Shown piece after piece: positions 1 to 5,376 of a stretch of DNA of 7,451 bases (position 1 is the stretch's first letter; each line of letters starts with the position of its first letter). A program made the translations under genes and the position numbers. The notes under the pieces are model-generated. The model did no database searches and had not been told where the DNA came from. It was given only the letters and a program-made list of their open reading frames with translations. Source of the stretch: Nitrospiraceae bacterium (GTDB lineage Bacteria; Nitrospirota; Thermodesulfovibrionia; UBA6902); assembly GCA_020354155.1 (NCBI GenBank), contig CP070644.1:1803494-1810944 (forward strand). The letters are read 5' to 3'.

Positions 1-780
1 GAGAGCCTTCACAATGCAATGACGCTGCAGAATGCAAAGGCAGATCTTGAAGAAAAACTGCTGGCAACGGAAAAAGAGCTGACTGCAGAAAAGGCGGCCC
101 GTGAAGCCCTGAAGGCTGAGGTAGCCGGCCTGCAAACTGACAATCAGGACCTTCAGGCACAAAATGCTTCACTCTTTGGACTGAATGAAGAACTCAACAG
201 GAAACTGGCTCAGTTTATGCAGGAAAGGCTGCAGGCAATCAAGGAAAAGGACCGTTCCATAACAGAACTTACACAGGAAAAAATGCAGGCCTTGAAAGAA
301 AAAGAGCGTGCCATCGAAGAGCTGAGAAAAACATATGATAATCTCGTATCAGAGCTGAACGAGGAGATAAAAAAAGGCGAGATAGAAGTGTCGCAGCTCA
401 AAGACAAGCTGACATTAAGCATGGTTGAGAAAATCCTCTTTGATTCAGGCAGTGCTGAAATCAAGAAAAACGGCAGGGCAGTTCTCCAAAGAGTAGCCGA
501 GATTCTCATGAAGGTACATGATAAACAGATCCGGATTGAAGGCCACACAGACAATGTCCCCATCGGCCCTTTTTTAGCCGCTACCTTTCCCACCAACTGG
601 GAGCTGTCTACTGCCCGGTCCACAACGGTCGTACGATTTCTACAGGACCAGGGTATTGACCCTGCCTATCTGAGCGCTGCAGGCTATTCCGAGTACAGAC
701 CCGTTGATTCAAACGAGACTGATGAGGGGAAGGCGAAGAACAGGAGAATTGAGATTGTGCTTATACCGCTTGAGTTATAA
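1..780 (+). CDS. OmpA/MotB-type peptidoglycan-binding protein with coiled-coil N-terminus (5' partial)
   Basis: The frame is open from base 1 (E-S-L-H-N-A before the first Met at base 19), so the true start lies upstream. Numbering from that Met, residues 1-130 are a charged Leu/Ala/Glu/Lys coiled coil containing a duplicated segment of about 18 residues (70-88 and 88-106). Residues about 137-253 form an OmpA/MotB C-terminal domain: FDSGSAEI (141-148), GHTDN (175-179), NWELSTAR (193-200), LSAAGY (218-223) and NRRIEI (241-246). In this family the HTD Asp (178) and the Arg of the LSxxRA-like motif (200) bind diaminopimelate in peptidoglycan; both are present. The form with FPTNWELSTAR and a GYSEYRPV-like segment is closer to MotB-like proteins than to classical OmpA porins. 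The protein probably lies in the periplasm, anchored by an N-terminus outside the window. A lipoprotein, an inner-membrane MotB-like stator protein or a soluble coiled-coil protein are all possible. The family call is firm, the specific role is not. Confidence 0.9.
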   Translation, partial: ESLHNAMTLQNAKADLEEKLLATEKELTAEKAAREALKAEVAGLQTDNQDLQAQNASLFGLNEELNRKLAQFMQERLQAIKEKDRSITELTQEKMQALKEKERAIEELRKTYDNLVSELNEEIKKGEIEVSQLKDKLTLSMVEKILFDSGSAEIKKNGRAVLQRVAEILMKVHDKQIRIEGHTDNVPIGPFLAATFPTNWELSTARSTTVVRFLQDQGIDPAYLSAAGYSEYRPVDSNETDEGKAKNRRIEIVLIPLEL

Positions 781-801
781 CAGTCTGGTTTCTTTGGTTA
801 G

Positions 802-831
802 TTCTCACTATCAATAGTGCTGCCGGATAAT
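802..831 (+). promoter_or_regulatory. candidate sigma70 promoter for the L,D-transpeptidase gene
   Basis: A -35-like TTCTCA (802-807, 4 of 6 consensus) is followed after 18 bases by a -10-like GATAAT (826-831, 5 of 6). Transcription would start near 838 and give a leader of about 95 bases before the GTG at 935. A short inverted repeat (CACTA 806-810, TAGTG 815-819, loop TCAA) overlaps the spacer and could be an operator, or the end of the upstream transcript; it has no T-run. The call rests on consensus matching only. Confidence 0.3.
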
Positions 832-934
832 CAGAGAGGGCTGCTACGATCATGAAGAAATAAAAATTATTTATTGGAGTTGAATAGCAGCCGCACGAAC
901 AGGCCAGCTAAAAACGACCTCTTCAGGATATGCT

Positions 935-1858
935 GTGTACCCATTAAAGTCAAAAGGAAAAAATCATTTCTTATTTCTTGTGCCTGCCCTTCTTTGCTCA
1001 TTCATAACTGTCCTGTGTCTGTGCCGGAATATCTACGCTGCCGGAGTGTACGCAATTGATAATCTGGATGCTGCTCTTATAGGGGGAATAAGATCTCACA
1101 CTGTTCAATACAGGGAATCCCTTATTGAACTTGCAGTGCAATACGATGTTGGATTTAACGAAATTGTTGCTGCAAATAAAAAAATTGATCCCTGGATTCC
1201 TGAAAAAGGAACGAAGATACTGATTCCTACCTCATGGCTGCTTCCAGAGGGAACAGACAATGGAATCATCATCAACCTTGCAGCGCTGCGTCTCTATTAT
1301 TTTTTTAAAATTGACCATCAACAGTATGTCACAACGTACCCTATAGGAATTGGCAGACAGGGATTCACCACGCCTACAGGTTCTTTTGAAATAACAGCCA
1401 GAGTTAAAGACCCGGTCTGGACAGTACCCGAAAGTGTCAGAAATGAGAAGCCGGAACTTCCATCGATAATCCCTGCTGGTCCGCAGAACCCCCTTGGTAA
1501 GTACTGGCTTCAGCTTTCAGTTAATGGGTATGGTATTCACGGCACGAACAGACCATATGGAATAGGACGGAAAGTCAGTCATGGCTGTATCAGGCTTTAT
1601 CAAAAAGACATTGAGGAACTCCACAAACTTACAAAAATTGGAACACCGGTAAAAATAATACAGGAACCAATTCAGGTCAGGCACTATGAAAATAAGGTTT
1701 ATCTCGCAGTTCACAGTTCAGACATGGACGATTCAGAACTTCTGAACTTGGCAGTTTTGAAACTCAGCAGGAAAGGCCTTTTAAAATATGTTGATACTTT
1801 ATTGATGCTTGATGCAATACTAAAGTCAACAGGGCTTCCTGCCCAGATATCAAAATAG
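935..1858 (+). CDS. exported LysM-domain L,D-transpeptidase (YkuD / ErfK family)
   Basis: Predicted periplasmic L,D-transpeptidase, 307 residues, forming 3-3 peptidoglycan cross-links or attaching proteins to the wall. Residues 8-36 are a basic N-terminus plus a hydrophobic stretch ending in YAAG, consistent with a signal peptide or membrane anchor. Residues about 54-98 match a LysM domain (HTVQYRESLIELAVQY, then an Asn and a K-I-L-I-P end). Residues about 111-235 are the YkuD catalytic domain: TPTGSF (146-151), HGTN (202-205) and the signature SHGCIRL (215-221), with Cys218 as the acyl-enzyme nucleophile and His202/His216 in the expected places. About 65 further residues follow. Start: an in-frame TGA at 881 and no earlier start codon leave GTG 935, preceded by AGGA at 925-928 with a 6-base gap. 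LysM plus YkuD is the arrangement of the E. coli LdtA-C enzymes that attach Braun lipoprotein. The adjacent convergent gene encodes a candidate substrate. Family assignment is secure; substrate is inferred. Confidence 0.95.
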   Translation: MYPLKSKGKNHFLFLVPALLCSFITVLCLCRNIYAAGVYAIDNLDAALIGGIRSHTVQYRESLIELAVQYDVGFNEIVAANKKIDPWIPEKGTKILIPTSWLLPEGTDNGIIINLAALRLYYFFKIDHQQYVTTYPIGIGRQGFTTPTGSFEITARVKDPVWTVPESVRNEKPELPSIIPAGPQNPLGKYWLQLSVNGYGIHGTNRPYGIGRKVSHGCIRLYQKDIEELHKLTKIGTPVKIIQEPIQVRHYENKVYLAVHSSDMDDSELLNLAVLKLSRKGLLKYVDTLLMLDAILKSTGLPAQISK

Positions 1859-2164
1859 CTATTTTATCTGTTTCATTTCGAAAGCTTTTACCGCCTTTTC
1901 AGCTGCTCTCGCGGCGTCCTCGGCTGCCCTTTCGGCTTTGCCGGCAGCCTGTTCTGCTCTATCTGCTGCTTTTTCGGCCCGGTCTGCCTCACGTTCAGAC
2001 CTGTTCGCTTCAGATGATGCTTTACCGGCAGAAGCTTCCGCGTTCTTTGCCGCTTTCAGAGCATCTTCAAGTAATGTCTTATCGTCCGGTGCCAGGGTAT
2101 ACCGGGTGGCGCACCCGGCCATTACAAGTGTAAGGACTAAAAGAAATACAGGAAATAATCTCAT
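1859..2164 (-). CDS. small alanine-zipper lipoprotein, Lpp-like
   Basis: Predicted outer-membrane lipoprotein of 101 residues. The signal peptide MRLFPVFLLVLTLVMAGC has a lipobox with Cys18 as the lipidated residue; Met at -3 is less usual than Leu, but the rest fits. The mature part is almost entirely helix-forming. From residue 60 there are five consecutive heptads with Ala at positions 1, 4 and 7 (ADRAEKA, ADRAEQA, AGKAERA, AEDAARA, AEKAVKA), then FEMKQIK. This is an alanine zipper, as in Braun-type lipoproteins. The last residue is Lys, the residue that L,D-transpeptidases link to peptidoglycan in E. coli Lpp. Mature length is about 84 residues against 58 for Lpp. Start: AAAGGAGGA lies just upstream of ATG 2164; the ATG seven codons earlier (2185) would place this ribosome site inside the gene and give a poor signal sequence. 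It converges on the transpeptidase gene. Homology to Lpp is not shown; alanine-rich helices can arise independently. Confidence 0.85.
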   Translation of the reverse strand: MRLFPVFLLVLTLVMAGCATRYTLAPDDKTLLEDALKAAKNAEASAGKASSEANRSEREADRAEKAADRAEQAAGKAERAAEDAARAAEKAVKAFEMKQIK

Positions 2165-2176
2165 ACATCCTCCTTT
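2165..2176 (-). promoter_or_regulatory. ribosome binding site of the lipoprotein gene (decides its start)
   Basis: On the minus strand the bases before ATG 2164 read AAAGGAGGATGT. That is a near-perfect Shine-Dalgarno with about 4 bases between GGAGG and the ATG. It selects this ATG over the in-frame one at 2185, which has no comparable site. Confidence 0.75.
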
Positions 2177-2222
2177 CCGAGTCATTCAGCAATTTAAACC
2201 TACACATGGACCTCTCTATATT

Positions 2223-2251
2223 TAGATATATTATTTTTTATCGTTTTGCAA
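2223..2251 (-). promoter_or_regulatory. weak candidate promoter for the lipoprotein gene
   Basis: On the minus strand a TTGCAA (2251-2246) lies 17 bases before TATCTA (2228-2223), within a very A+T-rich stretch (about 2215-2265). The -10 match is poor (3 of 6). An overlapping TATATC (2230-2225) fits better but gives a 15-base spacer. This is the only plausible promoter region seen for the gene, and the exact hexamers are uncertain. Confidence 0.2.
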
Positions 2252-2339
2252 TTATTTTTTGCTTTCGTATTGTTCATGCTACGCTCTGCCGCTCTGTACC
2301 ATCCACCGGATAGATTGTGGTAACGCACTTTTATGTTCA

Positions 2340-2369
2340 GAATAAATTTGTTTATATCCAAATTAATTC
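2340..2369. repeat. A+T-rich imperfect inverted repeat
   Basis: GAATAAATTT (2340-2349) pairs with AAATTAATTC (2360-2369) at 9 of 10 positions across a 10-base loop. Five Ts follow (2370-2374). It lies just upstream of the candidate promoter for the GAF-PAS-PilZ gene. It could be an operator for a dimeric regulator. The A+T-only stem makes it a weak terminator, and no plus-strand transcript is expected to end here. Confidence 0.35.
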
Positions 2370-2376
2370 TTTTTAG

Positions 2377-2405
2377 TGTACAACGATGGGAATAGGTAGT
2401 ATATA
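2377..2405 (+). promoter_or_regulatory. candidate sigma70 promoter for the GAF-PAS-PilZ gene
   Basis: TGTACA (2377-2382, 4 of 6 to the -35) is followed after 17 bases by TATATA (2400-2405, 4 of 6 to the -10). Start of transcription would be near 2412, giving a leader of about 130 bases that contains the paired elements at 2440-2530. Support is moderate at best. Confidence 0.3.
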
Positions 2406-2439
2406 GATTTTAGGCATTTGGACGCCCGGTAAAGCAAAC

Positions 2440-2530
2440 CATCCTTGAGAATTGACAGATAGCGACAGGTCTCTATCTGTAAAGATTACGGAGCTACTGA
2501 AGGATGTAACCTGTGGTGAGCTCTTTTTTT
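2440..2530 (+). promoter_or_regulatory. possible structured mRNA leader ending in a terminator-like hairpin
   Basis: Three pairings can be read by eye. A hairpin joins ACAGATAG (2455-2462) to CTATCTGT (2473-2480), 8 bp with a 10-base loop. An enclosing stem joins CATCCTT (2440-2446) to AAGGATG (2500-2506), 7 bp. A third stem joins GAGCTAC (2491-2497) to GTGAGCTC (2516-2523) with one bulged G and seven Ts directly after. The third stem places AAGGATG in its loop, so the second and third stems would compete or form a pseudoknot. This is the geometry of an attenuator or riboswitch. I could not match it to a known riboswitch class; conserved sequence and function are unproven. Confidence 0.3.
2491..2530 (+). 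terminator. terminator-like hairpin with T7 tract before the GAF-PAS-PilZ gene
   Basis: The stem GAGCTAC / GTGAGCTC (one bulge, 18-base loop) is followed by TTTTTTT at 2524-2530, ten bases before the first ATG of the downstream gene. The long loop makes it a mediocre intrinsic terminator. Its position suggests attenuation of the downstream gene rather than the end of an upstream one, because the neighbouring upstream gene runs the other way. Confidence 0.35.
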
Positions 2531-2540
2531 CAGATTATTT

Positions 2541-3905
2541 ATGAGAGATAGTAAAATGAAGAATAAAATGAAGATAAAGGACCAGCCGCTAAATAAAGCA
2601 TCAGAAATCAATCGGTTACATGTGCAGACGGAACATTGCCAGAACCTTGCACGTCAGGTGATGGTGCTCCTGAACCAGAGGAATAGCAGGACTGACTTAA
2701 TGAAGGACATCCTTTTTTTAATAAAAGCAACGACAGGATTTGAAGCTGTAGGAATCCGCCTGCGTGAAGGGGAAGATTTCCCCTATTATGAGACAATCGG
2801 CTTTTCAAAAGAGTTTCTTCATGCCGAAAGATACCTCTGTGCCCGTGACCGGACCGGAGAGATAATCCATAACTCCGAGGGGAATCCCTATCTTGAATGC
2901 ATGTGTGGAAATATTATTTGTGGGAGAACCGATCCTTCACTCCCTTTCTTTACCGAAGGCGGCAGCTTCTGGTCAAACTGTACAACTGAACTTCTTGCTT
3001 CTACAAAAGAGGAAGACCGTCAGGGTCGTACTCGAAATCGCTGTAATAGTGCCGGCTACGAATCTGTGGCACTGATACCATTACGCTGCGATAATAAAAC
3101 TATTGGACTTCTTCAATTAAATGACAGCCGAAAAAATTTATTTACTTTAAATTTGATACGGTTCTATGAAGAAATTGCCTCCAGCGTTGCAAGCGTTTTT
3201 GGATCGACGGAAAGAGAAGAAAATATTTTAGAACCCGGGAAGAATTTTATTACTCCCGGTGAGACTGTCATGACTTATCAAGACAGTGATTTTAATATTA
3301 TAAGTGCCAATAAAGCAGCAAAAGAAATGCTTGGATTGCCTTCCTTAATCGGGAAGGAAGTAAAATGTTATACCTATTATCATGGAAAAGATTCTCCGCC
3401 AAAAAAATGCCCCAGTTGCAAGTGTCTGTTAAGCGGAGAGCCGGTATTTTTTGAAATGTATGAGCCCCATTTGAACAAATGTATCCAAATAAGAGCATTC
3501 CCGCAGTTTGATGAGAACAATGAGTATAAAGGACTCATTCATTTTGCCAGAGATATAACGCATGAAGGTCTTTTATCAGATAATAGATATTTCAAAAGAA
3601 TAGAGTCCAAAATAAATGCCAGGGTTACAACAGACAGTAAATATTATGAAGGTTCTATTGAAAATGTATCCGAAGCAGGACTGTTTGAGATGAATTTATT
3701 TGACATTGACGTAGCAGACTTCACGCCTAAAAAAACACTTGGAGTACATTTTAACACACCTTCCGGAGAAGATTTCAATTTGAAATGCACTATAGTCTGG
3801 TTACGATTGAACAGGGATAATCCTGACAGCTTAATGTACTGTATGGGAATGGAAATTATTTCACCGCCTCCAGGATATAAAAAGCTTGTAAAAACTCTCC
3901 AATAA
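2541..3905 (+). CDS. GAF-PAS-PilZ signalling protein (predicted c-di-GMP-binding sensor)
   Basis: 454 residues from ATG 2541, probably cytoplasmic with no membrane segment seen. Residues about 50-220 form a GAF-like sensor with a Cys-rich insert: C100, ECMCGNIIC (119-127), C147, C168, C183. The GRTDPSLPFF and GSFWSNCTTELLAS wording is, as I recall it, recurrent in GAF domains of anaerobic bacterial sensors. Residues about 240-342 are a PAS domain (SDFNIISANKAA) carrying a C276-H281-C290-C293-C295 cluster (KCYTYYHGKDSPPKKCPSC). Residues about 348-454 are a PilZ domain with both c-di-GMP signatures, RxxxR (349-353) and NxSxxG (375-380). There is no kinase, GGDEF, EAL or DNA-binding domain, so the output is probably protein-protein contact or an allosteric switch. 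The start is uncertain: ATGs at 2541, 2556 and 2568 all lack a good ribosome site. Family and domain calls are solid; ligand and process are unknown. Confidence 0.9.
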   Translation: MRDSKMKNKMKIKDQPLNKASEINRLHVQTEHCQNLARQVMVLLNQRNSRTDLMKDILFLIKATTGFEAVGIRLREGEDFPYYETIGFSKEFLHAERYLCARDRTGEIIHNSEGNPYLECMCGNIICGRTDPSLPFFTEGGSFWSNCTTELLASTKEEDRQGRTRNRCNSAGYESVALIPLRCDNKTIGLLQLNDSRKNLFTLNLIRFYEEIASSVASVFGSTEREENILEPGKNFITPGETVMTYQDSDFNIISANKAAKEMLGLPSLIGKEVKCYTYYHGKDSPPKKCPSCKCLLSGEPVFFEMYEPHLNKCIQIRAFPQFDENNEYKGLIHFARDITHEGLLSDNRYFKRIESKINARVTTDSKYYEGSIENVSEAGLFEMNLFDIDVADFTPKKTLGVHFNTPSGEDFNLKCTIVWLRLNRDNPDSLMYCMGMEIISPPPGYKKLVKTLQ

Positions 3906-4117
3906 CGCAATAGTAAGTGCCCCGATATTTCCTGCTTCCTTCTGAGGATTGTCTTCAATCTTATAAAAAAGACACATGATCGGTTCCATGATGAAGGCTT
4001 CATTTTGGAGAAATACAGCAACGAAGAATTACCAGTGAATGGTGTGAGGAAGACAGTCTTACCGATGTTAATGCAGCAGCAGTTTCCTTAAGTTTGCTGA
4101 TATACAAAGCCGAATAA
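3906..4117 (+). pseudogene. possible decayed coding sequence, no intact gene
   Basis: After the stop of the PilZ gene the same frame stays open for 61 codons (3906-4088) without a usable early start codon, reading for example HDRFHDEGFILEKYSNEELP. From about 4010 a second frame stays open to the TAA at 4115-4117 and reads EWCEEDSLTDVNAAAVSLS, then LLIYKAE. Both stretches look protein-like, and a one-base indel near 4030-4040 would join them. I do not recognise the product. It could equally be chance open frame in non-coding DNA. Confidence 0.25.
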
Positions 4118-4120
4118 ATA

Positions 4121-4128
4121 AAAGGAGG
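4121..4128 (+). promoter_or_regulatory. strong ribosome binding site supporting the TTG start at 4135
   Basis: AAAGGAGG is followed by a 6-base gap and then TTG at 4135. It is ideally placed and justifies the non-ATG start of the zinc-ribbon protein. Confidence 0.8.
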
Positions 4129-4134
4129 CATTCG

Positions 4135-4389
4135 TTGAGGAATACATTCGGGAAGTGTCCATACTGCAGTAAAACGGTTATGAAAGGTGCCATGAGATGT
4201 GTGGCGTGTGGAAAAACTCTGCAGACACCTGAAGAGCAGCTTGCTGCAATCGAGAAACTTCAGTCAAAGCAGAAGTTTAATATAAACAGGCTTGTTCATT
4301 ATACCATTATGCTTACAATATTAGGCCTCCTGTATTATTATTTTTCTGAAAGACTTATTGGAGCCATAAAAAATATTATTGGCATTTGA
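4135..4389 (+). CDS. small zinc-ribbon, single-pass membrane protein, function unknown
   Basis: 84 residues from a TTG start backed by a strong ribosome site. Residues 8-25 form a four-Cys zinc ribbon: CPYC (8-11), a 10-residue spacer, then CVAC (22-25), which should bind one Zn ion. Residues about 32-47 are a polar, helix-prone linker (PEEQLAAIEKLQSKQ). Residues about 53-70 are hydrophobic and aromatic (VHYTIMLTILGLLYYYF) and form one transmembrane helix. A short amphipathic tail ends the protein. Having the ribbon before the helix and no signal peptide suggests a cytoplasmic ribbon with the C-terminal end at or across the inner membrane. No catalytic motif is visible and I cannot name a family. 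It follows the PilZ gene after 229 bases and precedes nfo by 83 bases, so it is probably a separate unit. Confidence 0.8.
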   Translation: MRNTFGKCPYCSKTVMKGAMRCVACGKTLQTPEEQLAAIEKLQSKQKFNINRLVHYTIMLTILGLLYYYFSERLIGAIKNIIGI

Positions 4390-4455
4390 TTCGCGTGCAA
4401 TAGTCATTCATAGTGAATTCTTCCTGAAACCTGCGGGGTCATCCATCAGGCCACA

Positions 4456-4464
4456 TGCTACAAT
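4456..4464 (+). promoter_or_regulatory. extended -10 promoter element of nfo (predicted leaderless start)
   Basis: TGCTACAAT: TG-n followed by a -10 hexamer TACAAT (4459-4464, 5 of 6). It ends 8 bases before ATG 4473, so transcription should start at or within a base or two of the start codon. The -35 position (GGGTCA, 4436-4441) is weak, as is usual for extended -10 promoters. No Shine-Dalgarno precedes ATG 4473. Confidence 0.5.
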
Positions 4465-4472
4465 ACAACATC

Positions 4473-5309
4473 ATGCGGAGGCTTGGGGTGCACACATCAA
4501 TAGCTGGCGGGCTTCATCTGAGCCTGGAGCGTGCCCATGAGCTCCGATGCACTACGATGCAGATCTTCTCACACAACCCGAGGGGATGGGCAGTAAAAGA
4601 GATATCAGGGAAAGACAGGGAACTGTTTCACAGGCTTAAAAAAGAACTTGATATCTCTCCCGTTTACATCCACACATCATATCTTATTAACATGGCATCA
4701 CAGTCTAAAATCCTCAGGCGCAAATCCATCAACCTTCTGAAAGAGGAGATGGAAAGGGCTGATGCATTGGGTGCCGAGTACGTTATCCTCCATACGGGAA
4801 GCGCAGCACATGACGATAAAAAAGCGGCCCGGAAAAGGGCTGTTCATGCCTTAGAGGCAGCATTGAAGGAGGGAATGTGGCAGGCAGGGCTCCTTCTTGA
4901 AAATACGGCTGGAGCAAAAGGCGACATTACATCAGAGGTTGCAGAGCTTGCAGAGATTCAGGGAAAACTCGGCAGCCTTGTTGCCGGCGTCTGCATAGAT
5001 ACCTGCCATGCATTCCAGGCGGGGTACAACATAAAAAAACCTGAAGGAACAGGGCAGCTTGCAGAAGAAATAGAAAAGTATCTCGGCAGGGATTCCGTCA
5101 AACTCATACATCTGAATGATTCAAAGGCCGATACCGGACATCACAGGGACAGACATGAGCACATAGGCAGGGGGTACATAGGAACAAAAGGGCTGAAAGC
5201 ATTTGTCCGGCATGAGATGTTTTTGAATGTCCCCATCATTCTCGAGACCCCAAAAAAGACAGACACCGACGATATTCGCAACCTCAAAGCAGTGCGTAAA
5301 TTCTTTTAA
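4473..5309 (+). CDS. nfo: endonuclease IV (AP endonuclease, Nfo family)
   Basis: Cleaves DNA 5' to abasic sites and removes blocked 3' ends in base excision repair; a cytoplasmic TIM-barrel enzyme with a three-Zn centre. The predicted protein has 278 residues, the family's normal length. All nine expected Zn ligands are present: H67, H107, E143 (LENTAG), D176 and H179 (IDTCHAFQAGY), H213 (HLNDSK), D226 and H228 (DRHEHIG), and E258 (LETP). I chose ATG 4473 because the family begins M-(K/R)-x-(I/L)-G-x-H with GG soon after, matched by MRRLGVHTSIAGG. An in-frame ATG at 4455 would add six unrelated residues and would start upstream of the -10 element at 4459-4464. It lies 67 bases before nfi. The identification is secure. 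Confidence 0.96.
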   Translation: MRRLGVHTSIAGGLHLSLERAHELRCTTMQIFSHNPRGWAVKEISGKDRELFHRLKKELDISPVYIHTSYLINMASQSKILRRKSINLLKEEMERADALGAEYVILHTGSAAHDDKKAARKRAVHALEAALKEGMWQAGLLLENTAGAKGDITSEVAELAEIQGKLGSLVAGVCIDTCHAFQAGYNIKKPEGTGQLAEEIEKYLGRDSVKLIHLNDSKADTGHHRDRHEHIGRGYIGTKGLKAFVRHEMFLNVPIILETPKKTDTDDIRNLKAVRKFF

Positions 5310-5341
5310 AATTGGATGGTGACTGTATACGTCCATGACGC

Positions 5342-5370
5342 TCAACAGAGTGCCTGCCAACTGATACAAT
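5342..5370 (+). promoter_or_regulatory. promoter of nfi with extended -10 (predicted leaderless start)
   Basis: TCAACA (5342-5347, 4 of 6 to the -35), a 17-base spacer, and TGATACAAT (5362-5370) giving TG-n-TACAAT. The hexamer ends 6 bases before ATG 5377, so the transcript should begin at about the start codon. The TGA of this motif is an in-frame stop for nfi, which excludes a longer protein. Confidence 0.6.
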
Positions 5371-5376
5371 GGTAAT

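Larger units (their letters stand above)
2186..2410. other. A+T-rich gene-free spacer between divergent genes
   Basis: There is no convincing coding sequence here; the stretch separates the minus-strand lipoprotein gene from the plus-strand GAF-PAS-PilZ gene. It holds the weak minus-strand promoter candidate, long T and A runs, an imperfect inverted repeat at 2340-2369, and the plus-strand promoter candidate at 2377-2405. Nothing recognisable was seen in about 2266-2339. Confidence 0.6.

Noticed and set aside
210..623. 137-codon minus-strand frame within the OmpA-type gene
   Set aside because: It is antisense to conserved OmpA-domain coding sequence, with Ser/Leu/Phe-rich composition typical of a shadow frame.
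852..863. Mini-frame ATG AAG AAA TAA before the transpeptidase
   Set aside because: It has only three codons and no adequate ribosome site; probably chance.
874..1059. 61-codon plus-strand frame opening with TTG
   Set aside because: It overlaps the start of the L,D-transpeptidase in another frame, has no family features, and the transpeptidase is clearly the real gene.
2165..2185. N-terminal extension of the lipoprotein to ATG 2185
   Set aside because: The extension contains the Shine-Dalgarno AAAGGAGGA for ATG 2164 and would put MTRKGGC before the signal peptide.
1938..2225. 95-codon Ala/Ser-rich plus-strand frame
   Set aside because: It is the antisense shadow of the alanine-heptad lipoprotein gene; the repeated codons keep the opposite strand open.
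2452..2479. Perfect -35 hexamer TTGACA at 2452-2457 as a promoter
   Set aside because: At 16-18 base spacing only a poor -10 is found (TATCTG, 3 of 6), and the hexamer lies within the 8-bp hairpin arm.
2411..2530. c-di-GMP-I (GEMM) riboswitch upstream of the PilZ gene
   Set aside because: Fragments such as GGACGC (2420-2425), AAAGC and GCAAACC occur, but in the wrong order and without the two-helix core with its tetraloop and receptor. I cannot support the class.
3644..4021. 125-codon minus-strand frame across the end of the PilZ gene
   Set aside because: Most of it is antisense to the conserved PilZ domain, and it has no good ribosome site or recognisable motif.
4455..4472. Six-residue N-terminal extension of Nfo to ATG 4455
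   Set aside because: Nfo proteins start at the position matching ATG 4473, and the likely -10 element at 4459-4464 lies downstream of this ATG.
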